DNA from: an uncultured bacterium
GTDB lineage: Bacteria > Cyanobacteriota > Vampirovibrionia > Gastranaerophilales > Gastranaerophilaceae
Length of the DNA stretch: 40,198 nt
Reading direction: 5' to 3'
NCBI GenBank assembly: GCA_900547155.1
Contig: URFH01000024.1
Location: 1 to 40,198 of the forward strand
The notes below the pieces were generated by a model, which was not told where the DNA came from, did no database searches, and saw only the letters and a list, made by a program, of their open reading frames with translations. The position numbers and the translations under genes are program-made. This document shows, one piece after another, positions 7,529 to 14,955 of this stretch (position 1 is its first letter; every line of letters begins with the position of its first letter).

Positions 7529-8032
7529 TTACACTTCCTTTGCAGGTGCAATTTTTGAATATCCATTCCAGGCAAAAACCGCTTCTTTCTTTTCATCGCC
7601 ATAAATCTTTTCAATATCGCAAATATAGAAATAATGGTCGCCAACATCAAGTGTTTGGCTTAATTTAGCAACAAAAGCAAGTTTTGTATCTTCTGGAATT
7701 TTAATTGAACAGTCAGGAAGTTCTTTTAATTCAATATCAAATTTTTGTACTTTATCTGTATCGCTTCCGCTTGTGGTTCCGCAAGAAATAACAGCGTTTT
7801 TAAGGCTCATTGCAGGAACCGCGATAACAACATTTTTAAATTTTTGAATCATCTTACCGCTGAAAGCATTTTTACCCATTGCAAAACCCAACATCGCCGG
7901 ATTAAAGGACAAATAAGTAACAAAAGAAACAGGCGCAAGGTTTGTCGAGCCGTCTTCTTTTTGTGTACAAATCATTACAAGCGGATTTGGAGATGTTAAT
8001 TGAGTTGCCTGCCCGATATTAATTTCTTTCAT
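7529..8032 (-). CDS. Flavin reductase family protein
   Basis: A 167-residue flavin-reductase-like split-barrel protein (FMN-binding; NAD(P)H:flavin reductase or flavoredoxin relatives). It shows SPNPLVMICTQKEDGSTNLAPVSF at the N-terminus, FAMGKNAFSGKMIQ for flavin phosphate binding, and GDHYFYICDIEKIY near the C-terminus. The start at 8032 is chosen because AAAGGGG precedes that ATG; a frame opening at 8047 has no ribosome site. First gene of a two-gene unit divergent from hxlR-type regulator 8160, an arrangement typical for HxlR targets. Confidence 0.85.
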   Translation of the reverse strand: MKEINIGQATQLTSPNPLVMICTQKEDGSTNLAPVSFVTYLSFNPAMLGFAMGKNAFSGKMIQKFKNVVIAVPAMSLKNAVISCGTTSGSDTDKVQKFDIELKELPDCSIKIPEDTKLAFVAKLSQTLDVGDHYFYICDIEKIYGDEKKEAVFAWNGYSKIAPAKEV

Positions 8033-8069
8033 AAAAACCCCTTTCATATTTGATTTTTTGACACCATCA

Positions 8070-8086
8070 AGTATAATTATTATACT
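8070..8086. promoter_or_regulatory. Palindromic operator/promoter for the flavin reductase pair and HxlR regulator
   Basis: AGTATAATTATTATACT has perfect 8-bp arms around one T and contains TATAAT, a -10-like hexamer, on both strands. The same intergenic space holds AGTAC and GTACT half-sites (near 8105 and 8142) and TACTAAGTA. HxlR-family regulators commonly control the divergent gene through such GTACT-like sites, so this is the likely control region. Confidence 0.55.
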
Positions 8087-8159
8087 AAGTTTAAAATAAT
8101 CTTCAAGTACGCAGAATATTCTTACTAAGTATTATCGACCGTACTATAAGGATAAAATT

Positions 8160-8525
8160 ATGGAGAAAGAACTAACTTACAGCGAATATTTAGATAAAGT
8201 TCACAAAGGAATTTTAACCGATGCAGGAAATTGCCCGGTTACCCCCTTGCTTTTAATGCTGCAGGGCAAATGGAAGTTTCAAATTATATATGAACTCTGC
8301 ATTAAAGACCCTATAAGGTTCGGAGAATTAAAAAAATGTATTTCCGGCATTACAAACACAATGCTCACAACATCTTTAAGAGAATTAGAAAAGGACGGAC
8401 TTATAAACAGAATACAATTCAATGAAATTCCGCCCCATGTTGAATATTCACTGACTGAAATGGGAAAAGATTTATTGCCCGTGTTTTATGAAATTACAAA
8501 GTGGGGATTTAAACACATAAAATAG
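8160..8525 (+). CDS. HxlR-family winged-helix regulator
   Basis: A 121-residue HxlR/MarR-like regulator. The family signature is clear: CPVTPLLLMLQGKWKFQIIYEL, RFGELKKCISGITNTMLTTSLRELEKDGLINR and PPHVEYSLTEMGKDLLPVF. The Cys in NCPVTP at about residue 22 is the position that senses thiol-reactive compounds in several HxlR members (YodB, HypR type), so control by quinones, aldehydes or disulfide stress is possible. It is divergent from the two flavin reductases and 72 bases upstream of the epimerase gene; a small hairpin (8539-8557, ATTGTTT/AAACAAT) lies in that gap. Confidence 0.92.
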   Translation: MEKELTYSEYLDKVHKGILTDAGNCPVTPLLLMLQGKWKFQIIYELCIKDPIRFGELKKCISGITNTMLTTSLRELEKDGLINRIQFNEIPPHVEYSLTEMGKDLLPVFYEITKWGFKHIK

Positions 8526-8597
8526 ATTTAAACATAGAATTGTTTCGATAAAACAATCAAACAATGCGATATTTTACAATTAAAAGGAGTATTTTAC

Positions 8598-9551
8598 ATG
8601 AAAGTTGTAGTAACAGGCGCCTGCGGACATATCGGAACTTATTTAATCCCTATGCTGGTTAAATACGGATTTGACGTCGTAACTGTAACAAGGGGCCTGT
8701 CAAAACCTTATGTTGACGATGCAGCTTTTGAAAAAGTACAAAAAGTTTACATGGACAGGGATAAGGAAGTTGATTTTGCGGTAAAAATTGCAGAACTTGA
8801 ACCGGATATTGTAGTGGATTTGATTAACTTTCATCTTTCTGATACAGAAAAAATGGTTGCAGCGCTGAAAGGCACAAAACTTTCGCATTATTTATTCTGT
8901 TCCTCCATCTGGGCTCACGGCAGGGCGGAAAGTTTGTCGGCGAACCCGAATTCCATTACCAAAAAACCGCTGGACGATTACGGCATAAACAAATTTAAAA
9001 GCGAAATGTACTTAAAAGCCCGGTATCGGGAAAATGGCTTTCCGGCAACCATTATTATGCCGGGACAAATCTCAGGGCCGGGCTGGATTATTATTAATCC
9101 CTGGGGAAACACAAATGTAAAGGTTTTTGAGAAAATAGCACGCGGCGAAAAAATATTTTTGCCAAATTTAGGGATGGAAACCCTGCACCATGTTCATGGA
9201 TATGATGTTGCGCAAATGTTTTTTAAAGCAATAACGCACAGGGAAGCTGCTTTAGGGGAAAGTTTCCATGCTGTGGCGGAAGAATCGCTTACATTGTACG
9301 GTTATGCAAGAATTATGTACGAATTTTTTAATAAAGAACCCCAAATCGGCTTTTTAGACTGGGATAAATGGTGCGAATATGAAGGAAATAAAGAAGAAAC
9401 CGAACATACATATTATCACATTGCAAGAAGCGGAAGCTACTCTATTGAGAACGCAAAAAAATTGATTGATTACCGCCCGAAATTTACAACCCGCGAAACT
9501 GTTGAAATTGCTGTTCAGAGCTATATCGACAGGGGCGTTATAAGCGTTTAA
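8598..9551 (+). CDS. NAD-dependent epimerase/dehydratase (extended SDR)
   Basis: A 317-residue extended short-chain dehydrogenase. The Rossmann start VVVTGACGHIGTYLIPML is the TGxxGxxG motif for NAD(P). The usual catalytic YxxxK is seen in the segment DDYGINKFKSEMYL, where Tyr and Lys are spaced as Y-G-I-N-K. The preceding SSIWAHGRAE supplies the Ser/Thr. The C-terminal half is the substrate domain, ending with TTRETVEIAVQSYI. Substrate cannot be inferred; nucleotide sugar or other small carbonyl compound. AAAAGGAG lies before the start. It is downstream of the HxlR gene and convergent with larE. Confidence 0.88.
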   Translation: MKVVVTGACGHIGTYLIPMLVKYGFDVVTVTRGLSKPYVDDAAFEKVQKVYMDRDKEVDFAVKIAELEPDIVVDLINFHLSDTEKMVAALKGTKLSHYLFCSSIWAHGRAESLSANPNSITKKPLDDYGINKFKSEMYLKARYRENGFPATIIMPGQISGPGWIIINPWGNTNVKVFEKIARGEKIFLPNLGMETLHHVHGYDVAQMFFKAITHREAALGESFHAVAEESLTLYGYARIMYEFFNKEPQIGFLDWDKWCEYEGNKEETEHTYYHIARSGSYSIENAKKLIDYRPKFTTRETVEIAVQSYIDRGVISV

Positions 9552-9559
9552 TTTTTATT

Positions 9560-10339
9560 TCAATCCTCCATACTCCCGCTGCGCAGACCCTCTGTGTCAA
9601 GAGTGATATATTTTAACCCGAGATTTTTAAGTCCGTTGATAATTGAAGCCTTTTTCTGCAAAAAAAGCCCGAAATCAGCCTGCGGAATCTCAATACGGGC
9701 AATATCACCGTGAATACGCAGCCTGTTATTTTTAAAACCGGAGTTTTCCAATAATTTTTCACCGTTTTCCGCAATAAAAAGCTTTTCTTTTGTTAATTCC
9801 GTAGCGTAAGGGAATCTGGTGGCAAGGCAGGGGGTCGATGGCTTGTCAAAAATTTCAATGCCCAGCTCCTTAGCATAGCTTCTGATTTCAGATTTTGATA
9901 TTTTGAATCCGGCAAGCGGAGAAATTATGTCCAATTCTCCAAGCGCGGCAATACCGGGGCGATAAGCGGATAAATCATCAAAATTAGTCCCGTCAATTGC
10001 AAGATAGCTGCCCGCTATGCTTTTTAATTCCTTAAAAAAGAGTTTTTTGCACAGATAGCACCTGTTTTTCGGGTTATTTTTCAGTTCGGGGTGCTCGAGC
10101 GGGTTGAATTCTTTTATAATGTGCATTATGTTGAATTTTTCACAAATTTTTCTTGTGAAAGCGATTTCTTCTCCGGTTTGGAATGCAGATTTAAAGGTAA
10201 CAGCCGTCAGGTTTAAATCCCTGCAAAGATATAAAAGAAGCGTACTGTCAATGCCGCCCGAAAAGGCAAGACAAATGCCCTGCCTTTCTTCATTCATGCG
10301 GTTTAGATAAATTTTTAACTTCTCAAATTTATTGTACAA
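9560..10339 (-). CDS. larE: LarE, sulfur transferase for nickel-pincer cofactor
   Basis: A 259-residue PP-loop ATPase that adds sulfur to the carboxylated pyridinium ring during synthesis of the nickel-pincer nucleotide of lactate racemase-type enzymes. SGGIDS at residues 27-32 is the PP-loop. Cys171 in STPCLATRFPY corresponds to the sulfur-donating cysteine of sacrificial LarE. A CYLC pair (Cys94, Cys97) is also present; whether three cysteines hold an Fe-S cluster, as in some LarE proteins, cannot be settled here. The start is TTG at 10339, overlapping larMN by 11 bases; it restores the family's N-terminal helix. Last gene of the ten-gene run. Confidence 0.9.
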   Translation of the reverse strand: MYNKFEKLKIYLNRMNEERQGICLAFSGGIDSTLLLYLCRDLNLTAVTFKSAFQTGEEIAFTRKICEKFNIMHIIKEFNPLEHPELKNNPKNRCYLCKKLFFKELKSIAGSYLAIDGTNFDDLSAYRPGIAALGELDIISPLAGFKISKSEIRSYAKELGIEIFDKPSTPCLATRFPYATELTKEKLFIAENGEKLLENSGFKNNRLRIHGDIARIEIPQADFGLFLQKKASIINGLKNLGLKYITLDTEGLRSGSMED

Positions 10340-11240
10340 CTTCTTTTGCGCCTCCGACTAACGAAAAGCTGCAAGCAAAGTACATCAAAACAGCCAGAAT
10401 CATCAGCCCTGCGATATTTGCTATTGACGGGGCAAAATTGAGAAGAATTGAGGTTTTTGCCTGCAAAGCTTCTGATATTGCGTATAAAGACGATTGAGTC
10501 TGGCTTATAAAGGCATCCGAAATATTCAACAACGACCATTCCAGCCCGTCAGGTTTGGTAGAAGCGTATTGAGAAATAAATCCCGCAAGAATCAGAGAAA
10601 TACCCCCGAAAGCAATGGATAAATTTGCGGGTTTGACCTGTTTTGCAATAACAACAACCGCACCGGTTACAATACCCTCAACAAGCCCTATCGGCAGGTG
10701 TATTGCCTGCATTAAAGCCGTAAAATTCAACAAACTTGAAAGCTGAATTGAGCCGGAAAGAGCGCCCTCAAGAACAACAGCGATTGAACCGAATTGAAGT
10801 GCGGCAACCGACGCGATAATTGCGCCTAAAACAGGCTTATTTCTTTCTTCAAGCGGCTTGAAGAGAAACGGATAGGCAACAAAACAAGCTAAAAAGCCCA
10901 TATTGAAAATATTACACCCCAGAGCAAACAGCCCGCCGTCAGCAAAAAACACCGCCTGAACAAGCAAAATTGAACACATTGCAAGAAACGCGGCAAACGG
11001 CCCGATTAATGCGGCAAGCAAAACACCGCCCACAATATGACCGCTCGAACCCGTAGCCGGTATGGCAAAATTAATCATTTGCAGGGCAAAAACAAGCGCG
11101 CTCAGCATAACCGCAGGCATGATTTTATCTTTTGTGAGGTCCTTTTTTGCTTTTTTAAAAGCATAAAACGCTGTGCCGGCAGCAACAGCCAGCATTGGGA
11201 GCCCTGTCACGGGACAAATAAATCCATTTCCTAAGTGCAT
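10329..11240 (-). CDS. larMN: Nickel ECF-type transporter substrate component (LarMN/NikMN)
   Basis: A 303-residue membrane protein of the CbiM/NikM family. It begins MHLGNGFICPVTG, where the N-terminal Met-His is the metal-binding end that characterises Ni/Co S-components. GSSGHIVGGVLLAALIGPFAA and the ALMQAIHLPIGLVEGIVTG block carry further conserved histidines. The C-terminal part (from about residue 205) has two membrane segments around STKPDGLEW, the PDGLE signature of the NikN/CbiN-like subunit, so M and N are fused. Position between larC and larE points to nickel. The ATPase and T components (LarO, LarQ) are not in the window. AAAAGGAG precedes the ATG. Confidence 0.9.
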   Translation of the reverse strand: MHLGNGFICPVTGLPMLAVAAGTAFYAFKKAKKDLTKDKIMPAVMLSALVFALQMINFAIPATGSSGHIVGGVLLAALIGPFAAFLAMCSILLVQAVFFADGGLFALGCNIFNMGFLACFVAYPFLFKPLEERNKPVLGAIIASVAALQFGSIAVVLEGALSGSIQLSSLLNFTALMQAIHLPIGLVEGIVTGAVVVIAKQVKPANLSIAFGGISLILAGFISQYASTKPDGLEWSLLNISDAFISQTQSSLYAISEALQAKTSILLNFAPSIANIAGLMILAVLMYFACSFSLVGGAKEVVQ

Positions 11241-11252
11241 AATTTTCTCCTT

Positions 11253-11987
11253 TTATTTTATTTTTATAACTCTTAATATCGGATTTTCATAGTTGCGCTT
11301 TCCGGAGCCGTAACCTGTTTTTTGAATTATCAGCTCCCCGGGCAGTTTTTCGCCAGTAAACAGCGCCGCAGCAATTGCAGCGCCCGTCGGAGTAACCATC
11401 TCGCCGTCGTTTTCGGTAATTTTGAGCGGAAGCGCATATTTTGAGGCAATTTCACAAACAGCCGGAACCGGTACAGGAAGTTTTCCATGCTGGCAGGTTA
11501 CAGTTCCCTGCCCTTCGGTCAAGGCAGAAAAATAGACTTTTTTCGGGTTCAAATCATCAAAAAGTACAGAAAAACTTACAATATCGACTATTGAATCAAT
11601 CGCGCCGACCTCATGAAAATGCACATCTTTGATATCTTTTCCATGGACTTTGCTTTCTGCTTCTGCAACAATTTTGAAAATCTTTTTCGCAAGTTTTTTT
11701 GCATTTTCCGAAATATCCGCCTTATCAATAATTTTATTGACATCATCAAGGTTCCGGTGTTCGTGATGATGGTGCTCATGGTGATGGTGAGCGGGAAGAA
11801 TTACGTCAAAATCGGTTGCCATGATTGCGTTTACTGATTTTTTAGAAATTACATAAGAAAATTCATTGTCCAGCTTCATTGAAGCAAGGGCTTTTTCCAG
11901 TTTTTCACGACTTGCGCCCAAATCAAGCAGCGCGCCTACCGACATATCTCCGGAAATTCCGGCTCTGCATTCAAAATATAAATCCAT
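11253..11987 (-). CDS. larC: LarC, nickel insertion protein, N-terminal (LarC1) part only
   Basis: A 244-residue protein matching the first half of LarC, which inserts nickel into the pincer nucleotide. It has MDLYFECRAGISGDMSVGALLDLGA at the start, a histidine-rich loop HHHHEHHHHEH near residues 68-78, VHFHEVGAIDSIVDIVS, and the TPTGAAIAAALF block. The usual protein is about 400 residues with a LarC2 domain that binds CTP; here the frame ends at NPILRVIKIK and is followed within 12 bases by the larMN ribosome site and start. The second domain is therefore cleanly absent, not frameshifted. Start overlaps the larB stop (TAATG). Confidence 0.9.
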   Translation of the reverse strand: MDLYFECRAGISGDMSVGALLDLGASREKLEKALASMKLDNEFSYVISKKSVNAIMATDFDVILPAHHHHEHHHHEHRNLDDVNKIIDKADISENAKKLAKKIFKIVAEAESKVHGKDIKDVHFHEVGAIDSIVDIVSFSVLFDDLNPKKVYFSALTEGQGTVTCQHGKLPVPVPAVCEIASKYALPLKITENDGEMVTPTGAAIAAALFTGEKLPGELIIQKTGYGSGKRNYENPILRVIKIK

Positions 11988-12661
11988 TATTTTTTCCTTT
12001 CGATTAATTTATTTATTTGTGCGGCGCTGTAGCCCGCATTGAACCCGTTATCAATATTTACAACAGTCATCCCCTCTGCGCAGGAGTTCAGCATTGTCAA
12101 CAGGGCAGAAAGCCCATTAAACGAGGCGCCGTACCCCACTGACGTCGGAACAGCAATCACAGGAACCTCAACCAGCCCTGCAATAACCCCGCCGAGCGCA
12201 CCCTCCATGCCGGCAACGGCAATTATTACGTTTGCTCTTTTTATTTCGTCAATTTTATCAAAAAGCCGGTGAATTCCGGCAACTCCGATATCATAATATT
12301 TTTTAACGCTGCTTCCGTAGAATTCAGCAGTAACAGCAGCCTCCTCGGCAACGGGAATATCGCCTGTTCCGCCCGTACAAACCGCAATTTCTCCGATTTT
12401 TGCAATTTTTTCCCGCAAAAGCGTTACTGTGCGGGCCTGCGGGTTGTAAATAATATCAGGAATGGCATTTTTTAAGGCATTTGCCTGTTCTTTTGTGACG
12501 CGCGTGCCCAGAATATTCTGCCCCTGTTTTTCAAATTCGCTGAAAATCTTTACAAGCTGCTCTCCGGTTTTGCACTCACAAAATACTGATTCTGTGCCGC
12601 CGCGGCGTTTTTTTCTTTCTATATCAAGCTTTGCAAAGTCTATATCAATATATTTTTCCAT
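11987..12661 (-). CDS. larB: LarB, nicotinate-dinucleotide carboxylase/hydrolase
   Basis: A 224-residue LarB, the first enzyme of nickel-pincer nucleotide synthesis: it carboxylates nicotinic acid adenine dinucleotide and cleaves off AMP. The C-terminal half (from about residue 95) is the PurE/AIR-carboxylase-like domain with TGGTGDIPVAEEAAVTAEF, AGMEGALGGVIAGLVEVPVIAVPTS and GYGASFNGLSALLTMLNSCA. The N-terminal part is the LarB-specific region (KTGEQLVKIFSEFE, LGTRVTKEQA). It overlaps larC by one base and starts 24 bases after tatC, which links the cofactor genes to the Tat genes. Confidence 0.93.
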   Translation of the reverse strand: MEKYIDIDFAKLDIERKKRRGGTESVFCECKTGEQLVKIFSEFEKQGQNILGTRVTKEQANALKNAIPDIIYNPQARTVTLLREKIAKIGEIAVCTGGTGDIPVAEEAAVTAEFYGSSVKKYYDIGVAGIHRLFDKIDEIKRANVIIAVAGMEGALGGVIAGLVEVPVIAVPTSVGYGASFNGLSALLTMLNSCAEGMTVVNIDNGFNAGYSAAQINKLIERKK

Positions 12662-12685
12662 TTAAAACCTCTTTTTGCCCCGAAA

Positions 12686-13420
12686 TCATCCCAAATCGTC
12701 ACTTTCTTCTGTTTTTTTCTTTTTTGCCCTTGCAAATAACAACCCGAGCTCAAACAACAGGTACGTCGGAGTAAACAACAACACCTGGCTCATCACATCC
12801 GGCGGGGTCAAAATTCCGGCAATAACAAGCAGGATTACAATTACATAAGGGCGTGCATTTTTTATTGTATTGTAGGATATAATTTCCGATTTTATCAGCG
12901 AATAGGTAATCAGAGGCATTTGAAACATAATTCCGAACGCCAGAATAAGCCATAGTGAAAGATTTACAACATTGGAAATGCCAAGTACAGCCTGAATATT
13001 CGGGGTAGAAAAGCTCATCCCGAAATTTATTATTAACGGAAGAATTACAAACAGGCAAAATAACGACCCGAGCACAAACAGAAGGCTTGAGGTGAAAATT
13101 GTTGATTTAATGAACTTCTTTTCATGCTCATAAAGCGCCGGCAGGCAAAAATCCCAAATCTGTTTTGCAATATAAGGAAAACAGACGATTATATCCAAAA
13201 GAAGTGCCATTTTAATTTGTATAAGAAAAACTTCTGCGGGTGAAAAGTAGTTCAGGGCAATATTGTTCTCTTTTATAATCAATTTTATGAAAACCTCAAG
13301 ACATTTCGGCGCAGCAAAAAGCATCGGAATCAAAATAATGCCGGTTGCTTTTAAGCACCTCAAAAGCATTGAGCGAAATGCTTCAATATGAGAAATTATG
13401 CTTTCATCCTTGTCTGTCAT
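12686..13420 (-). CDS. tatC: Sec-independent protein translocase TatC
   Basis: A 244-residue TatC, the signal-recognising core of the twin-arginine translocase, with six membrane segments. The N-terminal ISHIEAFRSMLLRCL is the family's SHL-ELR-R block, slightly degenerate; FLIQIKMALLLDIIVCFPYIAKQIWDFCLPALYEHEKKF is the conserved first periplasmic/cytoplasmic region, including the P-loop-like FCLPAL. GIMFQMPLI and RPYVIVILLVIAGILTPPDVMSQVLL are also recognisable. The ATG at 13420 begins one base after the tatA stop, implying translational coupling; a GTG at 13459 within tatA was rejected because of poor spacing to any ribosome site. Confidence 0.95.
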   Translation of the reverse strand: MTDKDESIISHIEAFRSMLLRCLKATGIILIPMLFAAPKCLEVFIKLIIKENNIALNYFSPAEVFLIQIKMALLLDIIVCFPYIAKQIWDFCLPALYEHEKKFIKSTIFTSSLLFVLGSLFCLFVILPLIINFGMSFSTPNIQAVLGISNVVNLSLWLILAFGIMFQMPLITYSLIKSEIISYNTIKNARPYVIVILLVIAGILTPPDVMSQVLLFTPTYLLFELGLLFARAKKKKTEESDDLG

Positions 13421-13421
13421 A

Positions 13422-13637
13422 CTAAACGTCTTTTGGCTGGTACTCTTCCGGCTTTTCACCCTCTTTTTCTATTGCTTCTTTTAGGCCCTGAGCCTCATCT
13501 TTGAGAATATTTTTCGCTTTTTTATATTCATAAGAGGCTCTGCCGAGGGCTCTTGCGATTTCGGGGATTCTTTTGCCGCCGAATAACAGAATAATAACTA
13601 CAACGATTAATAAAATTTCAGTAATTCCCAATGACAT
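13422..13637 (-). CDS. tatA: Twin-arginine translocase subunit TatA/TatE
   Basis: A 71-residue TatA-type protein, the pore-forming or membrane-weakening component of Tat. It has a single N-terminal membrane helix (ITEILLIVVVIILLFGGKRIPEIARALG; the FG hinge is present) followed by an amphipathic helix and a charged, disordered tail. Start chosen at 13637, where GGAG precedes the ATG; an upstream in-frame start at 13661 adds only eight charged residues. No separate TatB is visible, so this is a minimal TatAC system. It lies 43 bases downstream of a polyferredoxin gene that itself carries a Tat-like motif. Confidence 0.93.
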   Translation of the reverse strand: MSLGITEILLIVVVIILLFGGKRIPEIARALGRASYEYKKAKNILKDEAQGLKEAIEKEGEKPEEYQPKDV

Positions 13638-13680
13638 TATTTTTTCTCCTTTTATTTTCAATATGTGGAATATTTTGCTG

Positions 13681-14955
13681 CTAAATTGTTTTTTGTTGTT
13701 TTACGGCAAAAATATTTATCGCGCCAAAGTGGCAGGCAACTTTACAAGCGCCGCAGCCAATACATTTTGAGCCGTCAACAACAGCTGTTTTGCCTTTTTC
13801 AAAGATAATCGCGCCATAAGGGCAGGCTTCTTTGCAAATCCCGCATTTTGTGCACTTTTCACGGGTAATCATCGCCATTGCAATGCGCGTGCGTTGTTTT
13901 TCATCAATTTTTAACCGTTTAATCGCTCCAGTCGGGCACACCTGCGAACATTTTGTACAATCAGGCTTGCAAAACCCTTTTGAGTAATCAATATGAACTA
14001 CCGGAAAATTTTTATCGGCTTTCACGAGGATTTTATTCGGGCAGTTTGCAACACAAAGATTGCAGTTAAAGCACTTGTTCGCAAGATGTTCCTCGGATAC
14101 CGCGCCGGGCGGGAGAATTATATCTTTGAATTTTTCAACTATCCTGTCTTTTAAAACAAGCCCTGCTTTAGCCATTCCGCCGAAAAGCGCAAGAGCTGCC
14201 GCTCCTATAATTACCTGACGCCTTTTTAAATTAAAAGGAGCCTCTGATTTTGGCTTTTTTCCGTATTTTATGGCATTTTTAGGGCATACGCTCAGGCATT
14301 TAAAACATTTTACGCACATTTCATTATCAACGGTTTTTTCACGGGAATTTATGCAGGAAGATTGGCAATTTCTTTCGCACATACCGCAGGAAACGCAGGA
14401 TTCTTGCTGAATAAAAATTTTCTTCATTGATATTTTTGAAATAAGCCCCAGAAGTGTGCCGACAGGGCATATATTTGTGCAAAAAAACCTGTTCTTGAAA
14501 AACACAACAGCCATTACGGCTAAAACCGCAGCAATTCCGAGTACAGTGCCGCTAAAAGCAGAACCAAAATACGTATATGGCTCAATATATCGCAAGACTA
14601 CAGCGCTTCCGCCCGCAAGAACGCCGAAAACAACCGCAGCAATAAAATATTTTAGCGGAAAATTTGTTGTGCATTTGTTCTTTTCTCTTTTGAAAATTAA
14701 TGCAGCTATTTCCTGCAAAATCCCGAACGGGCAGATTAGCGAACAGTAAATTCTGCCAAAAACCGCGGTTAAAAGCACAAGAGCGCCCAGCAGCAAGAGT
14801 GCAGTTACCGAAAAGTCAACAAATACGCGCTGCAAGAGCGGCGCAAATTGCAAATCCAGAACTTTTACGGGATAAAATATGCCGAGAATCCCGAAAATTG
14901 CAAGAATTAAGACCAAAATGGCGGTCAGAAACCTTATTTTGCAGGCTTTTTTCAT
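13681..14955 (-). CDS. NapH/NapG-like membrane polyferredoxin with internal Tat motif
   Basis: A 424-residue electron-transfer protein. Residues 1-175 are a NapH-like domain with about four membrane segments and two CxxxCP motifs (YCSLICPFG at 70, FCTNICPVG at 158). Two 4Fe-4S motifs follow at 187-224 (CVSCGMCERNC, CVKCFKCLSVCP). Residues 243-262 read LKRRQVIIG and a hydrophobic stretch, a twin-arginine-type segment. After it come four more cluster motifs (CFNCNLCVANCP, CTKCSQVCP, CTKCGICKEACP, CIGCGACKVAC). It resembles a fusion of NapH with a NapG-type Tat-exported ferredoxin. Its ATG directly abuts the aldo/keto reductase stop, and tatA/tatC follow. Confidence 0.88.
   Translation of the reverse strand: MKKACKIRFLTAILVLILAIFGILGIFYPVKVLDLQFAPLLQRVFVDFSVTALLLLGALVLLTAVFGRIYCSLICPFGILQEIAALIFKREKNKCTTNFPLKYFIAAVVFGVLAGGSAVVLRYIEPYTYFGSAFSGTVLGIAAVLAVMAVVFFKNRFFCTNICPVGTLLGLISKISMKKIFIQQESCVSCGMCERNCQSSCINSREKTVDNEMCVKCFKCLSVCPKNAIKYGKKPKSEAPFNLKRRQVIIGAAALALFGGMAKAGLVLKDRIVEKFKDIILPPGAVSEEHLANKCFNCNLCVANCPNKILVKADKNFPVVHIDYSKGFCKPDCTKCSQVCPTGAIKRLKIDEKQRTRIAMAMITREKCTKCGICKEACPYGAIIFEKGKTAVVDGSKCIGCGACKVACHFGAINIFAVKQQKTI

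Noticed and set aside
13421..13459. Longer TatC starting at GTG 13459
   Set aside because: Would overlap tatA by 38 bases with poor ribosome-site spacing; the ATG at 13420 gives the usual TatC N-terminus.
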